From positions 299,447 through 363,446 of the forward strand of contig DDKB01000023.1 in NCBI GenBank assembly GCA_002339675.1: DNA of 64,000 nucleotides, written 5' to 3'. Below are positions 33,477-42,202 of the stretch, piece by piece (position 1 is the first letter of the stretch; each line of letters starts with the position of its first letter). The stretch comes from Stutzerimonas stutzeri (lineage in GTDB: Bacteria; Pseudomonadota; Gammaproteobacteria; Pseudomonadales; Pseudomonadaceae). The notes under the pieces are model-generated. The model saw only the letters and a list, made by a program, of their open reading frames with translations, did no database searches and was not told the DNA's origin. A program made the translations under genes and the position numbers.

Positions 33477-34349
33477 TCAGCCCACCAAGTGCAGCGTGAG
33501 TCCCAGGGCGCCCAGCAGACAGAGCAATGCGCCGCCGGCGGCCTGCCAGCGAAATCGCCGGGCCAGGACTTCCTCGCCGTGGCTCGAGAGCACGAACGGC
33601 AGCCCTTCGCCCGGGCATTTCAACTGGTGCTGCGGCGGTTGCGCACTGGCCAACTGGTGCCGCTGCTCTGCCTCCAGGCCGGCAGCAAGCCGCACGCGCT
33701 GCCACTCGGCCTGGTCGAGCTGGCCATCCCGGTTGTTGTCGAACCGCCGCAGCAGGCCGGCGTAGTCCTGCTTCCACTCGCGCACCACCGCGCCTTGCGC
33801 GGCGGCCAGGTCGAGCCCTTGGCGACCGCCGCCGAGGCTATGGAAATCACCGATTGCGTACAGCGGCTCGCCGGCGTGCAGGCGCTCCTCGGTGTAGCGG
33901 TACTGGCGCTGACCGATGAGCCAGTCCAGCGGGCGGTGCGCTGAGTTTCCCAGCGGGTGGCGCCGGTCGCCGGACCAGCGGTCGCGGCGCGCTGGCATCA
34001 CTTCGGCGCCACGCGGATCGACCAGGCATTCACCGGTAGCGTCGGCAAGTCGCAACGGTCGTTCGCTGCAGCCCTGCTCCACCGTGGACCAGCTGCCTCG
34101 CTTGCTGCCGGCGCGGTACTCCTCGACCCGGTAGCGCCACCACAGGCACGCCTTGCCGGTCAGCGGCGCCAGCAGCGGGGGGGTGTCGGGCAGCTCGTGC
34201 AGCATGCCGGTCAGTTCGACATAACCTTGCGCAGCGGAGCGAATCCGTGAGGTCGGGGTGTCCAGCAGATGACGCATCCGACTCCAGCGGCTGGCCCACA
34301 ACCAGCCGCCGGCCAGACAGGCCAGGCCGCTCACCGCACTCAGCAGCAC
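33477..34349 (-). CDS. GIDE-domain membrane protein with an EF-hand
   Basis: Membrane protein of 290 aa with hydrophobic segments at both ends (residues 1-20 and 268-288). The central GIDE/BAM-like part (about 35-175) has LTGKACLWWRYRVEEYR and ends in GDFHSLGGG; this domain is shared with the eukaryotic ubiquitin ligase MULAN, but no RING is present. Residues 204-215 form a perfect EF-hand loop with Asp/Asn/Asp/Asp/Glu at positions 1, 3, 5, 9 and 12, so calcium binding is likely. It starts at GTG, 12 bases after the lemA stop, in the usual LemA-GIDE pair. Function is unknown. Confidence 0.75.
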   Translation of the reverse strand: MLLSAVSGLACLAGGWLWASRWSRMRHLLDTPTSRIRSAAQGYVELTGMLHELPDTPPLLAPLTGKACLWWRYRVEEYRAGSKRGSWSTVEQGCSERPLRLADATGECLVDPRGAEVMPARRDRWSGDRRHPLGNSAHRPLDWLIGQRQYRYTEERLHAGEPLYAIGDFHSLGGGRQGLDLAAAQGAVVREWKQDYAGLLRRFDNNRDGQLDQAEWQRVRLAAGLEAEQRHQLASAQPPQHQLKCPGEGLPFVLSSHGEEVLARRFRWQAAGGALLCLLGALGLTLHLVG

Positions 34350-34361
34350 GCCGACGCCCCG

Positions 34362-34934
34362 CTAACCGAACAGCGGTTTCAGGTCGACATCGGCCTTTTC
34401 CGTCTCGCTGAACTGCAGCAGCGCGGCTTCGCGAAAGCCGAAGGCCCGCGCCAGCAGCACATCGGGAAACTGCTCGACACGCACGTTGTTCAGGTTGACC
34501 GACTCGTTGTATAGCTCGCGGCGATCGGCAATCCCCGTCTCGAGCCCGCTGATGCGCTGCTGCAGGTGACGAAAGCTGTCGTTGGCGCGCAGCTGCGGGT
34601 ACTGCTCGGCCAGCGCGAACAGGCGCCCTAGGCCGGCGCGCAGGCCAGTTTCGGCCTGCCCCAAGGCACTGACATCGCCCCGCTCGCGCGCGTCGGACAC
34701 CGCCGAGCGGGCCAGGACAACCTGTTGCAGGGTGTTGCGCTCGTGCTGCATGTACTGCTTGCAGGTTTCCACCAGCTTGGGAAGTTCATCGTGACGCTGG
34801 CGCAGCAGCACGTCGATGTTAGCCCAGGCCTTGCCAACGCCGTGCTTGAGCCGCACCAGGCCGTTGTAGAGCACCACCGCGTAGGCGGCGGCAAGGAACA
34901 GCAGGACGCAGGCAACCGTGGCACTCAGGCTCAT
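34362..34934 (-). CDS. lemA: LemA family protein
   Basis: Protein of 190 aa with one N-terminal membrane segment (residues 5-24) and a long helical, coiled-coil cytoplasmic or periplasmic domain. Family markers are YNGLVRLKHGVGKAWANIDVLLRQRHDELPKLV, read in two parts, and RRELYNESVNLNNVRVEQFP. LemA genes commonly pair with GIDE or TPM-domain proteins, as here. The biochemical role is not established. Confidence 0.92.
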   Translation of the reverse strand: MSLSATVACVLLFLAAAYAVVLYNGLVRLKHGVGKAWANIDVLLRQRHDELPKLVETCKQYMQHERNTLQQVVLARSAVSDARERGDVSALGQAETGLRAGLGRLFALAEQYPQLRANDSFRHLQQRISGLETGIADRRELYNESVNLNNVRVEQFPDVLLARAFGFREAALLQFSETEKADVDLKPLFG

Positions 34935-35035
34935 CAGGGCATCTCCAGGGGGCGATCGAAACGGTTCGGAGATGGCATTCTAGCGGCACGGGAGGGGCCG
35001 GCGCGCGACCTGTTCCACGCAATTCCTTTGCACAA

Positions 35036-35054
35036 AATGCAAATCTTTCGCATT
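35036..35054. promoter_or_regulatory. Candidate Fur box upstream of the imelysin cluster
   Basis: A 19-base inverted repeat with arms AATGC and GCATT and an AT-rich centre. I count 15 of 19 matches to the Pseudomonas-type box AATGAGAATCATTCTCATT. It lies 69 bp upstream of the imelysin start, where an iron-repressed promoter would be expected. Confidence 0.5.
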
Positions 35055-35122
35055 ATGTTCCGCATCACCGGTCGCGCCGCGCCGTCGTGCGACCTCTTCA
35101 CCTGCAAGCAAAGGAACCCGCC

Positions 35123-36457
35123 ATGCTCCGTACACCCGTCTGGGCCACCGCCAGCCTCTTGGCCATCGCGATTTCCCTCGCCGGTTGCGGCGACGAAAAG
35201 GCACCTGCCGAACAGGCAGCAGCCCCTGCCCCCACCCAGAACGAGCCGGCCGCCCAGGCGCCCGCCAACCTCAAAAGCGACGCCGCACAAGCCGTCGTGA
35301 CCCACTACGCCGAACTCGCCCATGCCGTGTTCAGCGATGCCCACGCCACCGCGCTGAAGCTTCAGGACGCGGTCGACGCACTGCTCGCCAACCCCACCGA
35401 CGAGACCCTGCAGGCCGCCCGGCAGGCCTGGCTGGCGGCGCGGGTGCCCTACATGCAGAGCGAAGTGTTCCGGTTCGGCAACCCGGTCGTTGACGAGTGG
35501 GAAGGACAGCTGAACGCCTGGCCGCTCGACGAGGGCATGATCGATTACGTCCAGAGTGACTACCAGCACGCGCTGGGCAATCCGGGCGCCACGGCCAATA
35601 TCATCGCCAATACCGAGCTGCAGATCGGCGAAGACCGCATCGACGTCACCAAGATCACTGGCGAGAAGCTGGCAAGCCTCAACGAACTGGCCGGTTCGGA
35701 AGCCAATGTCGCCACCGGCTACCACGCCATCGAATTCCTCCTGTGGGGCCAGGACCTCAACGGCACCAACGCCGGCGCCGGCGAACGCCCGGTCAGTGAT
35801 TTCGTCGAGGGCGATGCCTGCAGCAACGGCCATTGCGACCGCCGCCGCGCCTACCTGAAGGCCGCGACCGAGCTGCTGGTCAGCGACCTGGCCGACATGG
35901 TCGAGGAGTGGAAGCCGGGCGCCGACAACTACCGCGCCAGCCTGGAGAAGGACACGGCCGAGAACGGCCTGCGCAAGATGTTCTTCGGCATGGGCAGCCT
36001 GTCGCTCGGCGAATTGGCCGGCGAGCGCATGAAGGTCGCGCTGGAAGCCAATTCCCCGGAGGACGAGCACGACTGCTTCAGCGACAACACGCACAACTCG
36101 CACTATTACAACGCCAAGGGCATCCGGAACGTCTACCTCGGCGAATACGAGCGCACCGACGGCAGCACCCTGAGCGGCCCGAGCCTGGCGGCCCTGGTCG
36201 AGGGCACCGCGCCCGAGGTCAACAGCACGCTCAAGACCGACCTGGAAACCACCGAGGCCAAGCTGCGCGTCTTAGTGGAAAGTGCTGAGAACGGCGAGTC
36301 GTTCGATCAGTTGATCGGACCGGACAACAGCGCCGGGCAGGATAAGGTGCGCGCTGCCATCGCCGCACTGGTCCAGCAGACCGGCTCGATCGAGAAGGCC
36401 GCCATGGCGCTGGGCATCAGCGACCTGAACCCGGATACCGCCGACCACAGCTTCTGA
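35123..36457 (+). CDS. icmP: Imelysin-family lipoprotein (IcmP/EfeM-like)
   Basis: Predicted periplasmic or outer-membrane lipoprotein of 444 aa in iron acquisition. The signal ends in the lipobox LAGC (Cys near residue 22), followed by an Ala/Pro/Gln-rich linker. The imelysin motif GxHxxE is seen in TGYHAIEFLLWG and matches the proposed metal site. THNSHYYNAKGIRNVYLG is another family block. AAGGA precedes the ATG at 35123. Gene order with a dihaem cytochrome, a second imelysin and a DUF1513 protein is a conserved iron-linked cluster. The P. aeruginosa homologue in this context is IcmP (PA4370, from memory), once described as a metalloprotease. Confidence 0.87.
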   Translation: MLRTPVWATASLLAIAISLAGCGDEKAPAEQAAAPAPTQNEPAAQAPANLKSDAAQAVVTHYAELAHAVFSDAHATALKLQDAVDALLANPTDETLQAARQAWLAARVPYMQSEVFRFGNPVVDEWEGQLNAWPLDEGMIDYVQSDYQHALGNPGATANIIANTELQIGEDRIDVTKITGEKLASLNELAGSEANVATGYHAIEFLLWGQDLNGTNAGAGERPVSDFVEGDACSNGHCDRRRAYLKAATELLVSDLADMVEEWKPGADNYRASLEKDTAENGLRKMFFGMGSLSLGELAGERMKVALEANSPEDEHDCFSDNTHNSHYYNAKGIRNVYLGEYERTDGSTLSGPSLAALVEGTAPEVNSTLKTDLETTEAKLRVLVESAENGESFDQLIGPDNSAGQDKVRAAIAALVQQTGSIEKAAMALGISDLNPDTADHSF

Positions 36458-36464
36458 CCGGGCG

Positions 36465-36498
36465 CCGCCGGGTGCCCCATCACGCGGCACCCCGGCGG
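36465..36498 (+). other. GC-rich hairpin after the first imelysin gene
   Basis: CCGCCGGGTGCC at 36465-36476 pairs with GGCACCCCGGCGG at 36486-36498 with a single-base bulge. No T-run follows, so it may be an attenuating or mRNA-stabilising hairpin rather than a terminator. Confidence 0.5.
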
Positions 36499-36606
36499 TT
36501 CGCGGCGAGCGCGCCCGGCGCTTGCCTGGCGGCTTCAACCGGACCTGACTGATCGTCACGCAGACAGCTGCTACGATCGCCCCCCCGCGACATACCTGGA
36601 TACCCG

Positions 36607-38016
36607 ATGCGCCCGCCCTTTTTTCTCGTCTGCGTGCTGCTGCTTGCCCTGGCAGGCTGTGGCGACGAGCAACCACGCTTCGACCGGGCCGAGCCGGGCG
36701 AGGCTCTGTCGGCGGGCGATGCAAGCGTCATGCGTTTCGACCAGAACGCGTTTTCGCAGCCCTCGGCCAATCTCTCGCCGATGCGGCGCCTGGATTTCAG
36801 CGTCGGCAACAGTTTCTTCCGCAACCCCTGGGTCATCGCCCCCTCGTCCACCACCGCCCGCGACGGCCTCGGCCCGCTGCTCAACACCAACGCCTGCCAG
36901 AGCTGCCATATCAAGGACGGCCGTGGCCGGCCGGCCGAGGACGGTCGCGCCCAGGCGGTCTCGATGCTGGTGCGCCTGTCGATTCCCGGCGGGCCAGGGG
37001 ATGCCGAGGTGTTGCGCGAGCGCGGCATCGTGCCGGAACCCACCTACGGCGGCCAGCTGCAGGACATGGCCATTCCCGGCGTGGCGCCGGAAGGTAAGGT
37101 GCGACTGCGCTACCGCACGCACATGGAGCGCTTCGACGACGGCCATGCGGTTGAGCTGCGTGCGCCCGAGCTGGTGATCACCGAACTGGGCTACGGCCCC
37201 ATGCACGCGGACACGCGGTTCTCGGTACGCGTGGCACCGCCGATGATCGGCCTCGGCCTGCTGGAAGCGATCCCCGAAGCCGCGATCCTGGCCAATGCAG
37301 ACCCCGACGACGCCGATGGCGACGGGATTTCCGGCCGGCCCAACCGGGTCTTTGACCAGCTCACGCGCCGCCCGGTGCTGGGGCGCTTCGGCTGGAAGGC
37401 CGGGCAGCCCAACCTCAGCCAGCAGAACGCCGATGCCTTTTTCAACGACATGGGACTGACCACCGCCCTGCTCGGCGGTAGCAGCTGCACCGCGGCCCAG
37501 ACCGACTGCCTGGCGATGCCCCACGGCGGCGACCTGGAAGTGAGCGACCACATCCTCGCCCAGGTGCTGTTCTATTCGCGCAACCTGGGCGTCCCGGCGC
37601 GGCGCAACGTCAATGATCGGCAGGTACTGGCCGGCAAGGCACTGTTCCACCAGGCCGGGTGCCAGAGCTGCCACGTGCCACGGTTCACCACCGGCGAGGC
37701 CGCCGAGCCGGAGCTGGCGAACCAGATGATCCGTCCGTATACCGACCTGCTGCTGCACGACATGGGCGAAGGGCTGGCCGATCACCGTCCTGAATTCCAG
37801 GCCAGTGGACGCGAGTGGCGCACCCCGCCATTGTGGGGCATCGGCACCACCGAGGCGGTCAGTGGTCACACCCAATTCCTGCATGACGGGCGCGCCCGCA
37901 ACCTGCTCGAAGCCGTACTCTGGCACGGTGGCGAAGCGGAGCGCGCGAAACAGGCCGTGCTCGGCTTCGACCGCGACGAGCGCCGGGCCCTGCTGACCTT
38001 TCTCGAATCACTCTAG
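36607..38016 (+). CDS. Dihaem cytochrome c peroxidase-like thiol oxidoreductase (DUF1111)
   Basis: Periplasmic lipoprotein of 469 aa with lipobox LAGC at about residues 15-18. Two haem c motifs CQSCH are present, one near residue 99 and one near residue 355. DUF1111 blocks include GLGPLLNTNACQSCH, DADGDGISGRPN and the C-terminal PPLWGIGTTEAVSGHTQFLHDGRARNL, read in parts. It lies between the two imelysin genes, in the same direction. In this type of cluster it may provide redox chemistry for iron uptake, but the reaction is not established. Confidence 0.88.
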   Translation: MRPPFFLVCVLLLALAGCGDEQPRFDRAEPGEALSAGDASVMRFDQNAFSQPSANLSPMRRLDFSVGNSFFRNPWVIAPSSTTARDGLGPLLNTNACQSCHIKDGRGRPAEDGRAQAVSMLVRLSIPGGPGDAEVLRERGIVPEPTYGGQLQDMAIPGVAPEGKVRLRYRTHMERFDDGHAVELRAPELVITELGYGPMHADTRFSVRVAPPMIGLGLLEAIPEAAILANADPDDADGDGISGRPNRVFDQLTRRPVLGRFGWKAGQPNLSQQNADAFFNDMGLTTALLGGSSCTAAQTDCLAMPHGGDLEVSDHILAQVLFYSRNLGVPARRNVNDRQVLAGKALFHQAGCQSCHVPRFTTGEAAEPELANQMIRPYTDLLLHDMGEGLADHRPEFQASGREWRTPPLWGIGTTEAVSGHTQFLHDGRARNLLEAVLWHGGEAERAKQAVLGFDRDERRALLTFLESL

Positions 38017-38057
38017 CGCCTGACAGCCGCACCCTGCCTTGCCGAGGATAGCTATCC

Positions 38058-39131
38058 ATGTACCCCACATCCGTTGTTCGCGCCCTCACCCTTACCGCAC
38101 TGGGCTTGCTGCTGGGCGCCTGCGCACCGACCGATCCCTATGCCGAGACCAGCCAGGCCCTGACCGACGAGGTGCTGCTGCCGGGCTACACGGGCTGGGC
38201 CGAAGCCAACCGCCGAATGGCCGCCAGCAGCGTGGCTTTTTGCGCCGGCAACGAGGCCCTGGACGATACGCGCCAGGCCTACCTACAGGCGCAGCTGGCC
38301 TGGGCCACGCTCCAACCGCTGCTGATCGGCCCGATGGGCGAAGGCAATCGCGCCTGGCAGGTGCAGTTCTGGCCCGACAAGAAAAACCTCGTCGGCCGCC
38401 AGGCCACCGCCCTGCTCAAGCGCAAGCCGCAGCTGACCCAGGCCGACCTGGAGAGCGGCAGCGTCGTGCTGCTGGGCCTAACCGCCTACGAATACGTGCT
38501 CTACGACCGGGCCATCGACCTGAACGACAAGGCGACCCAGGCGCGCTACTGCCCGCTGCTGCAGGCCATCGGCGAGCACCAGCAGAAGCTCGCCGCCGGC
38601 ATCCTCGCCGACTGGGAGGCCAAGGACGGCATGGCCGCCCAGCTGCGCGAGTTTCCCAACGCACGCTACGCCGAGCCCAAGGAAGCCATCGCCGACCTGT
38701 TGCGGGTGCAGATCACCGCGCTCGACGGGCTGAAAAAGAAACTCGGCGCCCCGCTTGGCCGGCAGAGCAAGGGCCACCCACAGCCCTTCCAGGCAGAAGC
38801 CTGGCGCAGCGATGCGACCTTGGCCAGCCTCGACGCCACGCTCGCCGGTGCCCAGCGGCTCTGGCTCGGCGAGGACGGCAGCGGCCTCAAGCGCCTGGTG
38901 CCGGCCGAGCAGGCCGACCTCAGCCAGCGCATCGACGTCGCCTACGAAACCACGCGCAAGCAAGTGGCCGACATCATGCTGCCGTTCAGCGAGCTGCTCG
39001 CCGACGAGCCCGGCCGTGAGCGCCTGGCCGCGCTGTATGACGACATCGACGCCCTGCACCGCCTGCACCAAACCGAGCTGGCCCGCGCGCTCGGCGTGCA
39101 GATCGGCTTCAACGCTCACGACGGAGACTGA
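38058..39131 (+). CDS. Second imelysin-family lipoprotein
   Basis: Predicted lipoprotein of 357 aa; the signal ends in LGAC near residue 22. It belongs to the short imelysin branch: ARQAW-type helices are present (TRQAYLQAQLAWATLQPLLIGPMGEGN) and GLTAYEYVLYD stands where the GxHxxE motif lies in the first imelysin, with Tyr in place of His, so the metal site may differ. It is 41 bp after the cytochrome gene and 3 bp before the DUF1513 gene, so all belong to one operon. Confidence 0.85.
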   Translation: MYPTSVVRALTLTALGLLLGACAPTDPYAETSQALTDEVLLPGYTGWAEANRRMAASSVAFCAGNEALDDTRQAYLQAQLAWATLQPLLIGPMGEGNRAWQVQFWPDKKNLVGRQATALLKRKPQLTQADLESGSVVLLGLTAYEYVLYDRAIDLNDKATQARYCPLLQAIGEHQQKLAAGILADWEAKDGMAAQLREFPNARYAEPKEAIADLLRVQITALDGLKKKLGAPLGRQSKGHPQPFQAEAWRSDATLASLDATLAGAQRLWLGEDGSGLKRLVPAEQADLSQRIDVAYETTRKQVADIMLPFSELLADEPGRERLAALYDDIDALHRLHQTELARALGVQIGFNAHDGD

Positions 39132-39134
39132 TCC

Positions 39135-40229
39135 ATGCGCCGCCGCACCTTTCTCGGACTGGGCAGCGCCCTGGTCGCCGCCACTGCCGTGGGCGGCTGG
39201 ACGCTCACCCGGCACGACCAGCAGCCCTTGTTGCTGTCGGCCCGTGACGATGCCGATGGCCGTCACTACGCCGTCGGCTATCGGCTCGACGGCAGCCAGG
39301 TGTTCGCCACCCCGGTCACCGAGCGCTGCCACGATTGCTACGCCCATCCGCACCTACCGCTCGCGGTGTTCGTCGGCCGTCGCCCGAGCCGGGAGAGCTA
39401 CCTGATCGACAGCCGCGACGGCACGCTGCTGCAGGTGTTGGCCTCGCCGCCAGACCGGCACTTCTATGGCCACGGCGTATTCCACGGCAGCGGCGACTGG
39501 TTCTATACCACCGAAAACGACACCCGTGACGCCGGGCGTGGCGTGCTGGGCATCTATCGCGTGGAACAGCGCCAGCTGGTGCGCAGTGGCGAGCATTCGA
39601 CCCATGGCATCGGCCCGCACCAGTTGCTGTGGATGCCCGACGGCGAGACCCTGGTGATCGCCAACGGCGGTATCCGCACCGAGGCCGACAGCCGCGCGAT
39701 GATGAACCTCGACGCCATGGAGCCCAGCCTGGTGCTGCTGCGCCGCGACGGCACCCTGTTGTCCAAGGAACAGCTGCCCGAAACCATGAACAGCGTGCGT
39801 CACCTTGCCGTGGCGGCCGACGGCACGGTGGTGTCCGGCCAGCAATACGAAGGTGACTCCCTGGATGCGGTGCCGCTGCTGGCGATCAAGCGCCCCGGCC
39901 AGCCGTTCCAGCCGTTCCCACTGGGTGAGGCCGAGCGCCAGACAATGAACCAGTACACCGCCAGTCTGGCGATCAACGATGCCCTTCGCCTGCTTGCCGT
40001 CACCGCCCCGCGTGGCAACACGGTGTTCATCTGGGACCTGGATTCGACGACCCTGCGCGAGCGCATCCACCTGCCCGACTGCGCCGGCGTGGCCGCTGTC
40101 GCGCAGGGCTTCGTGGTCAGCTCGGGACAGGGTCGCTGCCGGCTCGTCGACTGCACCGGGCAAGCCGTGGTCAGCACCGCGCTGCAGCTGCCGGCGGGAC
40201 TCTGGGACAACCACCTGCGACTGGTCTGA
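39135..40229 (+). CDS. DUF1513 beta-propeller protein, Tat-type signal
   Basis: Protein of 364 aa exported by the Tat route: MRRRTFLGLGSALVAA shows the twin-arginine motif followed by a hydrophobic stretch. The mature part has repeated beta strands with GHGVFHGSGDWFYTTEN, GIGPHQLLWMPDGETLVIANGG and SVRHLAVAADGTVVSGQQYEGD, typical of a seven-bladed propeller. GGAG at 39123-39126 precedes the ATG. It is the last gene of the imelysin operon. Tat export suggests folding or a cofactor before export; no function is established. Confidence 0.87.
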   Translation: MRRRTFLGLGSALVAATAVGGWTLTRHDQQPLLLSARDDADGRHYAVGYRLDGSQVFATPVTERCHDCYAHPHLPLAVFVGRRPSRESYLIDSRDGTLLQVLASPPDRHFYGHGVFHGSGDWFYTTENDTRDAGRGVLGIYRVEQRQLVRSGEHSTHGIGPHQLLWMPDGETLVIANGGIRTEADSRAMMNLDAMEPSLVLLRRDGTLLSKEQLPETMNSVRHLAVAADGTVVSGQQYEGDSLDAVPLLAIKRPGQPFQPFPLGEAERQTMNQYTASLAINDALRLLAVTAPRGNTVFIWDLDSTTLRERIHLPDCAGVAAVAQGFVVSSGQGRCRLVDCTGQAVVSTALQLPAGLWDNHLRLV

Positions 40230-40344
40230 TCGGGTTCAAGTCTCGCCGCGACGCGCCGACAAGCAACCAAGCGCAGGGTTACCCGCCGTGCGCCGTTGGC
40301 TTGCAGACCAGGCAAGCGCCCCTCCTTCGCACGAGATCGCACCG

Positions 40345-41970
40345 ATGTTTCTGAAAAAATCCCTGCGCGCGCAGCTGCTGGCGCTGATCGGCGGCAGCCT
40401 GCTGCTGATGCTGGCCATCGCCCTGGCCAGCTTTTCCTTCCTTTCCGGCGACATCGCCGCCTACCAGCGGCTGCTCAAGGGCCCGGTGGAGGCCTCCCAG
40501 CTGGTCGACCAGACCAACCTCGAGTTCAAGATCCAGGTCCAGGAGTGGAAGAACGTGCTGCTGCGCGGCAAAGCGCCCGAGCAGTTGGACAAGTACTGGC
40601 AGAGTTTCGAAGCCCAGGAGCGCAAGGTGCAGGATTTGCTTGGCAGGCTGCTCGTGGAGACCGAGCATCAACCCGAGCTCGCCGGCCAGATTCGCGGCCT
40701 GCGTGACGAACACCAGGCGCTCGGCGCGGCCTATCGCAGCGGCCGCGAAGCGTTTCTGGCCGCCGGTGGCGACCCGGTTGCCGGCGACACCGCGGTCAAG
40801 GGTATCGACCGCGCTGCCAGCGAGCAGCTGGAAGCCCTCGTCGAAACACTTCACCGCTCGGCGCTGCAGCGCTCTGCCGAGATCAGCCAGACCGCCGACC
40901 GCACCGTGCTGACCGGTGCGCTGGTGATGCTGGTGGCCGGCGTGCTGATCGCCTTGCTCAGTCTCTGGCTGGTCAACCGCCAGTTGGTCGCGCCGATCCG
41001 CCACCTGATCGACCATATCGCCAAACTCAGCCGGGGTGACTTCGCCGAGCGGGTCGATGCCTCTCGGGCCGACGAGCTGGGCCGGCTGGCAAGCGCAGCG
41101 AACGTGCTGCGCGACTTCCTCGCCGACACCTTTACCCGTCTGCAGCGCAGCACCACCGACCTGGACAGCGCCAGCGGCGAACTCAACGCCATCGCCGCGC
41201 TCATGGGGCAAGGCACCCGCGAGCAATTCTCGCGCACCGACCAGGTGGCGACCGCCATGCACGAAATGTCCGCCACCGCCCAAGAGGTCGCCCGCCATGC
41301 CGCCGACGCGGCCCGCGCGGCCGATGCCGCGGACCAGTCGGCGCAAGAGGGCGAGCACATGATGCGCTCGACGATCCAGACCATCACTCACATGCGCGGC
41401 GAAATCAGCAACACCGCCGAGGTCATTCGCCGTCTCGAGGCGGACAGCGGCCGCATCGGCAAGGTGCTTGAAGTGATCCGCGGCATCGCCGACCAGACCA
41501 ATCTGCTGGCCCTGAACGCGGCCATCGAAGCCGCTCGCGCTGGTGATGCCGGGCGCGGCTTCGCGGTGGTCGCCGACGAGGTGCGCACCCTGGCCAGACG
41601 CACGGCCGACTCGACAGCAGAAATTCACCAGATCATCGACAGCGTGCAGACCGGTGCCGTGGATGCGGTACGCGCCATCGAAGGCGGCCAGGCCCGCAGC
41701 GACGAGGGCGTCGAGCAGGTCACCGAGGCGGGCAGCATGCTGCAACGCATCACCCAGGAGGTCGAAGCCATCCGCGACATGAACCGCCAGATCGCGACCG
41801 CCGCGGAGGAGCAGACGTCGGTGGCCGAGGACATCTCGCGCAACCTGACTGAAATCACCGCCATCGCCGTCACCAACCAGGACAACGTCGAACGCACCGA
41901 GCAGGCCAGCCAGAACCTGCACCGCCTCTCGACCCAGCTGACCGAAGTCACCCACCGTCTCGCCGGCTGA
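40345..41970 (+). CDS. Methyl-accepting chemotaxis protein with small helical sensor domain
   Basis: Chemoreceptor of 541 aa from the ATG at 40345. TM1 is at about residues 11-33 and TM2 at about 190-212, with a periplasmic part of about 155 residues that is helical and charged (LEFKIQVQEWKNVLLRGK), resembling a four-helix-bundle sensor. A HAMP domain follows (NRQLVAPIRHLIDHIAKLSRGD), then the signalling hairpin with IADQTNLLALNAAIEAARAGD and GRGFAVVADEVRTLARRT. The ligand is unknown. No GntR-type palindrome lies upstream, so it is not obviously part of the purine regulon. Confidence 0.92.
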   Translation: MFLKKSLRAQLLALIGGSLLLMLAIALASFSFLSGDIAAYQRLLKGPVEASQLVDQTNLEFKIQVQEWKNVLLRGKAPEQLDKYWQSFEAQERKVQDLLGRLLVETEHQPELAGQIRGLRDEHQALGAAYRSGREAFLAAGGDPVAGDTAVKGIDRAASEQLEALVETLHRSALQRSAEISQTADRTVLTGALVMLVAGVLIALLSLWLVNRQLVAPIRHLIDHIAKLSRGDFAERVDASRADELGRLASAANVLRDFLADTFTRLQRSTTDLDSASGELNAIAALMGQGTREQFSRTDQVATAMHEMSATAQEVARHAADAARAADAADQSAQEGEHMMRSTIQTITHMRGEISNTAEVIRRLEADSGRIGKVLEVIRGIADQTNLLALNAAIEAARAGDAGRGFAVVADEVRTLARRTADSTAEIHQIIDSVQTGAVDAVRAIEGGQARSDEGVEQVTEAGSMLQRITQEVEAIRDMNRQIATAAEEQTSVAEDISRNLTEITAIAVTNQDNVERTEQASQNLHRLSTQLTEVTHRLAG

Positions 41971-42202
41971 CCCGCAGGAGCGCCACAGCGCGGCGGGCGG
42001 AAGCCGCGCAACAGAGGGCGCCCTGCTGCGCTGGCGGCGCCGCTGGGGCCTTTACGGGCCGCGATTTCCCGTCTAGCTTTGCTGTCTCCACGGGCCACCC
42101 GGCCCGGACAACCCACAGCCGGTACAGGGCGTCGGCCTCCGGCCAGCCCTGGCTGGCACCCGGCGCGCCGTCGAGCGCCGGCCCTTCCAAGGAATTCGGA
42201 AC

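Noticed and set aside
33477..34349. The GIDE protein as a bacterial ubiquitin ligase
   Set aside because: Database names for this family carry over from MULAN, but no RING domain or Cys/His zinc pattern is present.
35022..35035. TTTGCACAAA upstream of the imelysin gene as a GntR-type operator
   Set aside because: It matches TTGTRYACAA at only 8 of 10 bases and lies next to a better Fur-box candidate in an iron-related promoter.
38058..39131. The imelysins as active peptidases
   Set aside because: The older insulin-cleaving peptidase name rests on limited evidence. The second protein lacks the GxHxxE His, and the gene context points to iron handling.
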